A stretch of DNA of 64,000 nucleotides from Strongyloides papillosus. Lineage: Eukaryota > Nematoda > Chromadorea > Rhabditida > Strongyloididae. Where the stretch lies: the NCBI GenBank assembly GCA_005656395.1, contig SRSI01000079.1, forward strand, positions 1,550,001 to 1,614,000, in the 5' to 3' direction. Below are positions 55,006-64,000 of the stretch, piece by piece. Position 1 is the first letter of the stretch. Every line of letters starts with the position of its first letter. A program made the translations under genes and the position numbers. A model generated the notes under the pieces. The model was not told where the DNA came from. It did not search any database and saw only the letters and a program-made list of their open reading frames with translations.

Positions 55006-56450
55006 TTAATTAAGAGCCTTGACTTTATGAAGTCGTGGAGGATTACCAACGTACGTCAATCTCATCATTGCTGGAAACTTGAAATTTTTCTTCTTAGCGA
55101 GAAGGTTGTCGACCACTTTAAAAAATGTCTCATCATCCTTAATTACATCTGGGTCATTATTATAAGGGTCATTAGCGAATTTGTTGGTCTCCTGGTCCTC
55201 AACTTGTTCACCTAAGAATTGCTCGACCTCCTCCATTGTTGGAAGAACATCTTCATCATCTTCGTCGAATAAGGCATCCTTTGTACGACCCAAATCCTCT
55301 TCCCCTTTTCCATTTAATTTACTTTTATCTTCTTCATTAACAGCAACTTTTCTAATTTCTTCATCGTTGATAACTGGAGATGTGTCAGAATCCTTTGTAA
55401 TTTTCATCGACGAGAAACCCATAGTTACACTGCCTCCTCTGACTTTACTATCAATATTATCCTCTTTTTCATGTCCTATAGACTCTATGTCATTAACTTT
55501 CCGCTCCACTACAACGTCTTTCAACGGCATCTCTCCCCATTTAGTATTTACAAATTTTTGGCCCTTTTGTTTTTTCTTGGACGTCTCTGGGAAATTTTCA
55601 ACATTGATAAGAATCTTCTCCACATTTTCGTCAAAGATTGATTGTGGTAAGTGTGGCGCAACAGCCCTACGTGATGTACTTTTTTCATCTTTAGAAACAT
55701 CACTCGGTTTTGACTGACCAATATGCGCTCTATACCATCTTGCAAACTCCGAATTCTCAAAAGTCCCACTATCTGTCTCCGAAGGATTTTCAGAAAATTG
55801 TTGAGTGACCGGAATATTAGGAGATTGTTGGTCGTTCGGAGCTTTATAAAGTTGCTCCTTATCCTGGTTTTTAGAAGATTGCAGGTCCTTCATATCCTTG
55901 GAATCCCCACACTCATCTTTAGTTTGATAAAACTCGTAGACAAGACGAGTTTTCGCGCCATTAGTACTTTTTTGATTGTTGTTCCAGTGAAGGGACTGAC
56001 TACTACCACTGTAGGACGACCGATTGTAGTTACCATGAGATGACTGACCATTGTTCTTACGAAAGGATGGCCGATTACGCTTCTTGTCCTTTGAAGCGTG
56101 AATCATTGACACCATCTGTGCAAGGCAATCGGGTCTTTTGAAGTGCACAAAGAAGTTCCCACTCCTATTACGCATTGGAACCAAAGTTGCACCTTCAATA
56201 TTTCTAATAAAATTGACGACTGCTGCAAAATTCGGATATGGGCCGAAATTATGCTTGTAGGCAAAATCTATAAGATCAATGTCCCAAAATTCTCTAACAA
56301 ATACTTATTTAAAGTGTGATGAAATTTTCAAACTTACTTTACATCGCGAATTAATCTTTCTACGTTCATACCAGAAATTTCCGCGTGACATGAACGAACT
56401 TTTAGCATAACGTCTTCCACAGATCCAGGTGCTATGGCTTCACCAACCAT
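55006..56450 (-). CDS. Probable LOTUS/OST-HTH domain protein with disordered tail
   Basis: Two exons, 56338-56450 and 55006-56293, phase 2; 466 residues. The first 100 residues form a compact domain: VEDVMLKVRSCHAEISGMNV, LIRDVKEFWDIDLIDFAYKH, NFGPYPNFAAVVNFIRNIEG, then GATLVPMRNRSGNFFVHF. The order of helices and the -FG.YPNF..VV.FI...- pattern resembles LOTUS (OST-HTH) domains, which bind RNA or the helicase Vasa and act in germ granules (LOTR-1, MIP-1/2 in C. elegans; TDRD5/7). The rest is disordered: Arg/Asn/Ser-rich (NRPSFRKNNGQSSHGNYNRS), then Lys/Glu-rich with an acidic segment (LFDEDDEDVLPTMEEVEQFL). A second domain is not visible. The assignment to LOTUS is by pattern only; other winged-helix types remain possible. 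Confidence 0.6.
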
Positions 56451-57240
56451 TGTAGAGGGTTAAGAGTTAAATTTTGAAATGTTAAGAAATAAGAGTAAGG
56501 TATAATTTTTCTCCAAAAAAAAGGGTGATAAGAAAACAGAAATTCTTTATAAAATAAATAACAAATCAGGCTCTGGGAAAATGCTCACTTCGAAATAAAA
56601 AGGGGTTATGTTGAAATAAGAGTTATTTTGAAATTACATTTGAGAAAAGGATAGGCTTCTCTCACCCCTGGGAAAATTACAACACTTAAAGACGACAAAA
56701 CATATATATCAATAAACAAAAAAGTAAATTTCTTGAGGTACACGATAAATAAAAAAAAAGAAATTTTGAGTGGAAGCACTCCTAAAAAATAATTTATTTT
56801 CTATAGTAATTTCCGTCTTCCCAGCAACTACTTTTTAAACAAGTTTATTGATTGTAAGCGATGTTGGAGAGGAAAAAACCCGACAAAAATGTTGGCATAT
56901 CCTATCTACACTGGAATTTAGTGATGAGCCATAATTTTTGGTTCCACATTGAATCGTTATTTAGTAGATATTGGTTGAGAAAGACTTAACAAAATTGATA
57001 TATTTCACCACCTAGCTTTTTGACGCTCCTTTGACTTTGTGACCACAATTTTTAACATTTGAATTCTCATCTTAAGAGGGATTGTAAATCTAATCAATTT
57101 TTTTTAATTTGCTTTATTATTCAAAAATTTTATTAAACACAAAATATACAATAAATACATTGATAATTTAAATATACAAAAAAATATATACATAAATAAT
57201 TTCAATATACAATATATACATAAAAGATTGTAAAAAAAAT
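56451..57240. other. Intergenic upstream of the LOTUS-like gene
   Basis: No gene supported; the sequence is a little less AT-rich from 56640 to 56950. Contains the promoter of the 55006-56450 gene and the 3' flank of the next locus. Confidence 0.4.
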
Positions 57241-57670
57241 TTATAAGTAAAACCCATAAAAATGAGGGAGCCCAAAAGTATATTTGCTTCGCAACTTCCT
57301 AATAACTGAATGTTTCAGGATCATTGCGAAACTACTGCAATCCAAGACAAACTTTTCAGTCATCACATATTTAAGAACCCAAAAAATGTACAAAGGGCCA
57401 TCGCTGCAGCAGAACCAATGACCTAAAAAAACAAGCAATTAATAAATGTGACACAAACTTACACAGCAAATATTGAGCAACAACAACGGCATAAAGATCT
57501 AAAGACACAGCAGGAATGAAGCACCAAAATAATAGAAACTGGAGACAAACACCTGTGTTTTTATGTGCCTTCTGTGTACATCGTCTGCCATTTACTTTGT
57601 AGCAAGATTTCCTAGAAGTTGTAAGTAATAAATTATGTGAAAAATTAACTTACTTTAGGAGAGAATCCAT
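57241..57670 (-). CDS. Putative 115-residue membrane-type protein, model uncertain
   Basis: A three-exon model (57654-57670, 57463-57611, 57241-57422) with consensus GTAAGT donors and CTAG/TTTTTAG acceptors keeps one frame open for 115 codons: MDSLLKKSCYKVNGRRC..., then hydrophobic LLFWCFIPAVSLDLYAVVVA and PLYIFWVLKYVMTEK, ending LPHFYGFYL. That is long for chance in this composition. It is Cys-rich and has at least one membrane-like stretch. A different splicing (57553-57591, 57463-57498, 57363-57422) gives a 44-residue peptide ending VIGSAAAMALCTFFGFLNM, so the true product is unclear. The start is 5 bases after the stop of the 57675-58030 gene; the two may be one gene. Confidence 0.35.
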
Positions 57671-57674
57671 AAGT

Positions 57675-58030
57675 TTAACTTAGAAAGGAGTGAAATATTC
57701 GGAAGTGGGGTGCACAGACTTTTACGAGAAGGTTAGTTAACACACACATAAAGTCCGTGCATCTCCTCAACAACCACCAACTTTCCTCCCAAGGCCAAGG
57801 GAAAGCAGCTCCTTTATGTAAATCCTCCTCCTCTGATGACAAGATGTTTTTAGAAGCATTAGGGTCCTGAAAAATAAAAAATAGTCATTGATAATCAAAA
57901 ATTATATTTTGAAAATGAAATTATTAAATAGTAGTGTGTTATAGAAAAATGCGGGAAAGTACTACCTCACCAAAGAAATTAACGACAATTCATATGAAGA
58001 GGTCGGTCGAAAGATTGGATTGCGAAACAT
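57675..58030 (-). CDS. Putative 83-residue protein, model uncertain
   Basis: Two exons, 57971-58030 and 57675-57866, phase 0: MFRNPIFRPTSSYELSLISL then DPNASKNILSSEEEDLHKGA and FPWPWEESWWLLRRCTDFMC, with a hydrophobic CVLTNLLVKVC. The acidic N part and the Trp-rich FPWPWEESWW motif look like real protein. The Trp/Pro motif near an N-terminal hydrophobic segment is faintly reminiscent of tafazzin N termini, but no acyltransferase motif follows, so I do not call it that. It may be spliced to the exons at 57241-57611. Confidence 0.4.
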
Positions 58031-58977
58031 CTATCACGAAAGTAAATTTTATCATTCACAATATGTATGTAGTTTTCTATTACATTAATTGTCGGTGAAT
58101 AAAGGTGCGTCAGTAAATTTAAATATTTTTTACTGTTAAGGAGCAAAGTTCAAAGGTAATTTGGATAAGTGCACACGAAAGAGTCCTGTATTTCATTTGG
58201 AACAAGGATTAAAAGGGTCTTTAAACGATAACCTGTATTGAGTTACAGAATTCTACACTTGTCAGAAAAAATCCCATTCATTTTAAAATCTTTATTTAAA
58301 TTAGTTGACTGTGACTTCAGTATTTTAATTGTTTGCTCTGATTATTCTTAAACGTTTCCTTTTTAGTAGTGATATAGTCACTCCATGTTTCCATTGTTAC
58401 AACGCTTATTTCACAATGATATTCTAATGACACTATCATCCCAAAATATTACCATGCACCTCTTTTTTTTATTTCCATATCGTAGATATTTGACGTATAT
58501 TTCATCACAACAATCCCATAGTAGTGTTCACAAAAAATTTTCTTTCTACCTATGTTCTTGTAGATTATATTTCTTATTTTATCGCAACGTGTATTTCACA
58601 TTTTCGCTTCTATGCTAATTTTATTTTTTCACACCTTATTACAATATTTGACAATAAAATTTAGTTTTTATATTGATAAATAATGTTCTATGGTAATTTT
58701 TTTACGTTACTATGATAGAAGAACACCCTTGTTATTTTATTTTTTTATCATTTTTAAGAGACAATCTGCACATTTTTAGAGAATAGTAGATATGGTCGGA
58801 ACATTATAATTTTCTCTCACGCTTGTCCACAATGTTTTCCATCCCTCACTTCGGTATACTTCTACGTCGTTTTTTTGCTTATACCAAATTTCTTTTAGTA
58901 TAAATGTACTAACTTGTTTTTTTTAGAGATACTCTGTAATATATTTTGTATTATTTATTCAACCTACGTTTGTAAAG
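58031..58977. promoter_or_regulatory. Intergenic/5' region of the PUF gene
   Basis: AT-rich sequence upstream of the PUF start. TTTTTTTTAG at about 58917-58926 is a plausible spliced-leader acceptor 50 bases before the ATG. A 77-codon frame at 58385-58618 has no support and is not called. Confidence 0.4.
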
Positions 58978-60851
58978 ATGGTTGTGCCACAAGAAAAGAA
59001 TAAGTTTAATAATATTGGATCTATTCACGGAGACGGGTACTCGGCACTTCCAAAATCCGGCTCATTTGGACACTGCAAATCACTGCCACACGTCAAAGAG
59101 ACCTTTCCATTGGAACCAAGGAAAACTGTTGAATTGACGGAGAAGGAGAAAAACTTCGTTCGTTCCCTGAGCTGTAGCATGGGTGGTAATGATAGACAAG
59201 GAGCAGGTTTGCCTGGTCAACTAAAATTCAGGCCTGTCATTGGTGATGGTGGCAATCATCCTCATTGTCACGACTTTCCGGCATCTCCAGTTTCGCATTT
59301 CCATCAACCACATCACCATCCCTCACCTGCACTTCATCCTTCGGCTGCCTTACCAGGAAACATTTGTATGGGGATGCCTGCTGATTTTGTCCAATCATTT
59401 CTTCAAGGACCTTTTGCTGTTTCTCCACTACCACCATGTTACATCAATAATGGATGTATGGGACCATTCTTGCCTGGATATCATCTACCTGCTGCATATC
59501 ATCATCCTGGAGATGGCAGCTTCAAATACACAAACGTCTTGGATTCCTTGTTGCCGCACAACCCAATCTCATCTGTAATGGATATGCTTACACCACCACC
59601 GGAGAAAACAAGCTTTAATGAGAGTCCCAGTGGTGGGGGACCAATGTATAAAGTTTCAAAAAAGTCGCTCTCTTCAAGTAACGGGACAAATAACAACAAC
59701 TCTCAAAATAATGGTAGCGGAGGTCCTTTAAATAATAACTCAAAACTACTGGAGGAGTTTCGTAATGGAAGAGCGCAGAACTTGGATTTACTTTCAATAA
59801 AGGACGACATCTACGCCTTCGCTACCGACCAACATGGATCTCGCTTTATCCAACAAAAGTTTGATGCTGCTCCAGCGAGTACCAGGGATGTTGTTTTTGA
59901 ATCTATTCTCCCGCACACTCTAAATCTAATGAAGGATGTCTTTGGGAATTACATCGTCCAGAAGTTCTTTGAGTCAGGAGATCGGAACCAACGCAGCCAA
60001 CTTCTCGATATGGTTCGCGGACATCTTGTGGAGTTGTCACTTAACATTTATGGATGTCGAGTTATCCAGAAGGCTGTCGAGAATGCTGAGGATTGCGATG
60101 TTCAGATGATCCTCAGTGAGTTGAGAGTTGGGAATAAAGTTATTAAGTGTATGGTTGACCAACACGGCAACCACGTTATCCAGAAAGTCTTTGAGCACGT
60201 TAAGCCGGATTCTCTGAACTTTATTATTGATATTGTAAAGACTTGTTGTGATGAGCTTCCCATCGTCAGTTTGGCGAAGCATAATTACGGGTGTAGGGTC
60301 CTCCAGAAGATGCTAAAACATCTCTTACCTCACCAGAAAGAGTTCATCGTCCAACAACTTCAGTCGCACTTGGATGAGCTACTTGTTCATCAATACGGTA
60401 ACTACGTCATACAAGAGCTCTTCAAGTCATCATCGACTGTGGTCAAGCACTATATTGTGATCTTCATCAAGGCTGATCTTGAGAAGTACTCGATGGACAA
60501 GTTTGCCTCAAACGTCATCGAGAAATGTCTCATTGATGGTGACCAGGAGCAAGTAAAGACATTGGTTACAAAGATCTTCGAAGTGTAAGTTTACCTTTAT
60601 TTCTTAACTTTTTATACATTATTTTTAGTCCATTTGAAGATTTACTTTATCGAATGATTGGAGACCAATTTGGAAATTACGTCGTTCAGAAGATGCTTGA
60701 CGTATGCGACGTTCAGAATAGAAAGAAGTTGATTGCTGCAATCAAACCAAAGCAAGCCTTCTTGAAGAAGCTTCCTTTTGGTAAACACATCCTTGCTAAG
60801 TGCAGTGAGAGTCAATCCTCACCACAAAAAGATAAAGAGGCAAGTCCTTGA
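58978..60851 (+). CDS. PUF (Pumilio-type) RNA-binding protein
   Basis: Two exons, 58978-60584 and 60629-60851, phase 2; 609 residues. The N-terminal 270 residues are low-complexity (His/Pro-rich around 80-130, Asn/Ser-rich around 230-255). The C-terminal Pumilio homology domain has eight repeats with recognition triplets SR-Q (HGSRFIQQ), NY-Q (FGNYIVQ), CR-Q (YGCRVIQ), NH-Q (HGNHVIQ), CR-Q (YGCRVLQ), NY-Q (YGNYVIQ), SN-E (FASNVIE) and NY-Q (FGNYVVQ). Read with the PUF code these give UGUAUAUA, the classical Pumilio (Nanos response) element. PUF proteins repress translation and destabilise mRNAs by binding 3' UTRs, often in germ cells. The eight-repeat code is closest to fly Pumilio, human PUM1/2 and C. 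elegans PUF-8/9. The protein is shorter than PUM1/2 but the RNA-binding domain is complete. Confidence 0.95.
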
Positions 60852-61205
60852 ATGTAAGCCTCATTTTGTTTTTAACTCTGTATTTTGCTATATATATACT
60901 TGTGTTATTTTGTATTGTAAAAAAATTAGAAAAAAAAGTTTAGATATTGTGAAAAGATTTTAAGAATAATTTTTTTTAAAATTCTTTGTATATTTATTTA
61001 TATATACATTTATATATATTGTACTTAATAATATTCTCTGTTTTTATCTCTCTATTGTATTGTTTGTAGTTATATATATAAAACATTTTGTTCGAGTAAA
61101 TAAAAGTTAGATTGCAAAGATTTTATTTTTAATCTTTTTTTACAATAATAATAATATATAAAACTAGATGAAAAAATAACTTTTAAAAAATTACACTTTT
61201 CATAA
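60852..61205. other. Convergent 3' spacer of PUF and exonuclease genes
   Basis: AT-rich. Holds a TGTATATT near-consensus PUF site at 60987-60994 and an AATAAA signal at 61099-61104 for the PUF mRNA. No gene. Confidence 0.45.
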
Positions 61206-63365
61206 TCACTTATTAAAATTTTTTCTTATTTTACTTTTCAAATATAAGCATTTTCTTGATGGAGTTTCAAGGACACAAACAAAAAGAGCATTGATAGATA
61301 ACCCGTTTATGATAGACTTTATTGCGGCATTAATTGAATCTGGAGTCTCTTTTTCATTCTCCAAATTTAATGATACTGCTAGAGATGAGTACTGCCAGAC
61401 TGTTGAACCAATATCTGTTAAGAAGGCAGTCTCATCTTTGTAATTATCTCTCTCCATAACATCAATGTGTTTTGTTTTTTCTACCCATTGTGAGAAACCA
61501 CGGCCAGCAAAAAGAACATGGTGGCCATGTTTGATATTCCCTTTTCCATCAAGGTATTCTGTTAAGTTGACTGAATCTGATGCCTCAGTAACATCATCAC
61601 CATTAATTGGCTTCTTCCATTCAATTGGTGTAGTATCTTTATTTTTTGGAGCTTCATGAGTTTCATTGAAACATTTAATACAATTACTTTGAGCATTCTC
61701 AAAACACGGACAACCTGGAATGAGACATGGTACAGTGATGACTCTTTTGCACCTGTTGCATGTAGATTCCTTTTTTACAGGAACAAATCCCTCCTCCTTT
61801 CCCTCATTATCCTCATCGCTTCCAACACCATCACCAGTATCGTCGTTATCAACTTTCTCCCTTTTAACTGGTATATCAATAGAACTATCTGATGATGATT
61901 CGCTATCTTCATTACGTTTCTTGAAGTTGACTGTTTGTTCCTTTGTACCATAATGATAATTTCCATATCCCAAACCATACTTTAATTTTTGTTTATAAAG
62001 ATTCATTGTAACGATAGAATCCTCCACAGAACAATGAACACCACCATCTTGGCAGGAGACATTTAAATAAGAACCAACTAAGTTTTTTAGACTAATTCTA
62101 TTAACAATCCTCCTCCCATAATTGTAGAGTGCTGATATATCAGAGATATATGGATGACATACTCCAAGAGCATTCAAATCACAATTTAGTGTATGCCCAA
62201 CTAATATAGCATCTGGTGGTAAGACTTTACATAAATATTCTTGAACATCTTCAATTGTTACATCGATGTTATCTAACATTCCAGGATAAATACCACTATG
62301 TTTTGTTAGATAATCAGTAACAACTCCTTTTGGTTTAACAAGAGTATCCATTAGTATTGAACCATACTGATCCAGAAGTGAGAATCTTGCTAACTTTCCA
62401 AGACCTTCATTAGTGTTAACCATCTCACAATCAATTGTAAAGAACGGTGATTCAGAGGTAACTTTATCATAGAACTCCCTGGTTTGGATGAATTGATTTT
62501 TACTATTAATATGATAAGGTAGAGGATAAGTTAACTGAGACATTTGAGTATCATTCAACAATAAATAAGGTTTTAATTCATTCCCTGTTAATGATAAAAT
62601 TTCATCCGAATACTTTGGAAAATCAGAATGAGTATCGTTAATGTTGAATTTATTAACTTTATAAAATGGTCTCCAAAAGTCCACTTCATCTATGGGATCT
62701 TGTCTTATTTTGTACATTGAACTTTGAAAAAATGAATGAATTGTAGGAAAAATTGATGGAGTCCTCTCGTACTGGTCCTCCGATAGTTTTATTTTCATTA
62801 TTAGGTGTTGACTATTCATCTTTCTACTGGATGTTCTTAGCCATCTCGGTTTGAGGTAATCAACGATACATCGTGATAAGAAAATTTGAGCTAAATTGTA
62901 GTTTGATATGCAAAATGGTGGTAGAGATATTTTTGAGTTAACTTTTCTTGTTTCAACTATTGTTGTATCAATGACCTCCTCCTTGAGGGATTTTGTCTTT
63001 GGCATGGGACCAAATTTCTGTTCCATTAACTTTATTATACCACCTATAAGATATTTCGTAATTATTGCGAAATAGTTTCGTTAAAACTTACAAACATTCT
63101 CGTGTTTCTTTTCATCAATGATTTTATTTACTATATCTTGGAATTCTTTAACGTACAATTCAACGTTATTGGCTCTGTAATGTGAGATAGTAGCATATAA
63201 TTTAGCTTCAATTTTCGTCCACCTCCTTTGGCGTTTCTTCCTTTCGCGTTCAATAACCTTTTGATTCTTAGCTTCAGGACCTGTTGATGCCATACCGGAA
63301 TTCCAGTAAATTCTTTTGACACTACGCCTATACTGCCAATTATTAGGGTACTGAACCTCCTCCAT
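61206..63365 (-). CDS. REXO5/REX1-like DEDDh RNA exonuclease
   Basis: Two exons, 63092-63365 and 61206-63043, phase 1; 703 residues. The exonuclease core has FFTIDCEMVNTNEGLGK (Asp296 and Glu298 of motif I), LVGHTLNCDLNALGVCHPYI (motif II Asp) and GGVHCSVEDSIVTMNLYK (His and Asp of motif III), so the DEDDh set is complete. Upstream is a basic N terminus (ERERKKRQRRWTKIEAKLYA) and a long region with no recognised fold. After the core are an acidic Ser-rich linker and a cluster of seven cysteines (TCNRCKRVITVPCLIPGCPC and SNCIKC), perhaps metal-binding. It ends in a basic LKSKIRKNFNK. REX1/REXO family enzymes trim the 3' ends of rRNA, snoRNA and other structured RNAs in the nucleus. The start at 63365 gives MEEVQYPNNWQYRR; an upstream ATG at 63380 is also in frame. 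Confidence 0.9.
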
Positions 63366-64000
63366 TAGTAATAATAACAAAAAGAAAGACTATTATTTTA
63401 TTTTTCTTAAGAAATCGTTAAAAAAACTATATACTTTTAGTAGAAATATTAAATATAAAAAGAAAAGATGGTTGACGTTTCCCCAATTAAATTATATCTA
63501 TTTAAATAACAGCACCAAATTGTATCCTTAGGAATACTTTTATATTATTAATTTTCTATCTCTTGATTACTTTTTCCCTTAGTTAGGAAATAAGAGATTA
63601 AAAGTCAATGTTTTTTTAGGATAAAAAAACGTGTCTGTAAAAAAAGAAAGTGTTATGTTTGTCTCTGTGTATCATTGTTTTATTTTTACGTATTAATCTT
63701 ATTTTATAGTGATAATAACACATCACTGGGTGATTACAATATAAGGGGATTAAAAAAATTGTTTTTTATCAAATTAAATAGTAATAAAAGGGTAAGTGAA
63801 CTTTTTAAAGTATGTTTACAACGAAAAATATAAATATCAAGTCTATTTATAGCGATGTGATTTTCGTAATGAATCATGTATATTGATAAGATTACATGGT
63901 AAAAGGAAAATAATAAAACATTCTACTGAAACGAAAAGAAAACAATGAAAGTGATATAACAATGATTATATTACTTTTTTTCCATTGTTCTAGTAAAAAA
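63366..64000. other. Right-end intergenic region
   Basis: AT-rich sequence upstream of the exonuclease. No gene, RNA or repeat supported. Confidence 0.4.

Noticed and set aside
57363..57591. 44-residue three-exon peptide ending in a TM-like segment
   Set aside because: It needs a weak GTGTTT donor; the alternative frame is longer and uses better sites. Kept only as a note in the locus entry.
58385..58618. 77-codon plus-strand frame upstream of the PUF gene
   Set aside because: Phe/Leu/Ser-rich composition typical of AT-rich sequence; more likely promoter or 5' leader.
1..64000. tRNA, rRNA, spliced-leader RNA and CRISPR arrays
   Set aside because: I looked for box motifs, leader sequence and spaced direct repeats and found none that hold up.

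Overview
This is an AT-rich nuclear fragment from a nematode, most like Strongyloididae (clade IV). The grounds are short introns (about 40-60 bases, a few 100+), GT-AG splicing with TTTTAG/TTTCAG acceptors, replication-type histone genes ending in a stem-loop, and nematode-type families (ET-module/three-finger secreted proteins, a four-domain serine carboxypeptidase, chemoreceptor-like 7TM proteins, an expanded pepsin-like protease). Species cannot be fixed from the sequence. Gene models were built by hand: exons were joined where splice sites and reading phase agree, and the exon coordinates are given in each entry.

Layout. 0-1.9 kb: histone cluster (3' end of H4, then divergent H2B and H2A). 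2.2-19.2 kb: the accessory heart of the window, with twelve small three-exon genes for single-pass membrane proteins with a basic, Ser-rich C-terminal tail, two secreted cysteine-rich (ET/Ly6-like) genes and one secreted orphan. At least three 2.3-kb units in this cluster are tandem copies. 20.2-22.6 kb: a GPCPD1/GDE5-like glycerophosphodiesterase with an apparent single-base frameshift. 23.7-28.9 kb: two large paralogous type I membrane proteins of unknown family whose 3' ends are nearly identical; a Tc1/mariner-like MITE lies between them. 29.5-36.6 kb: one gene for a 2252-residue protein with four serine carboxypeptidase (S10) domains. 38.5-41.1 kb and 50.2-51.2 kb: three related 7TM receptor genes. 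43-46.8 kb: an orphan gene and a mitochondrial fission factor (Mff) homolog. 52.5-54.5 kb: an aspartic protease and a small two-pass membrane protein. 55-56.5 kb: a probable LOTUS/OST-HTH protein. 57.2-58.0 kb: an unresolved small multi-exon locus. 59-60.9 kb: a Pumilio-type PUF protein. 61.2-63.4 kb: a REXO5-like DEDDh RNA exonuclease.

How they may work together. The 2.2-29 kb block looks like a fast-evolving lineage-specific surface/secreted gene battery. The small proteins share exon architecture, tail chemistry and, in several copies, an upstream promoter element. The two large type I proteins end in the same kind of lysine/serine tail. The right end is a more conventional housekeeping/RNA-regulation region (PUF, LOTUS-like, exonuclease). 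A PUF-type UGUAAAUA site lies downstream of the Mff gene, which fits the known Pumilio-Mff link. The strongest candidate for an undescribed system is the 12-member small membrane protein cluster.
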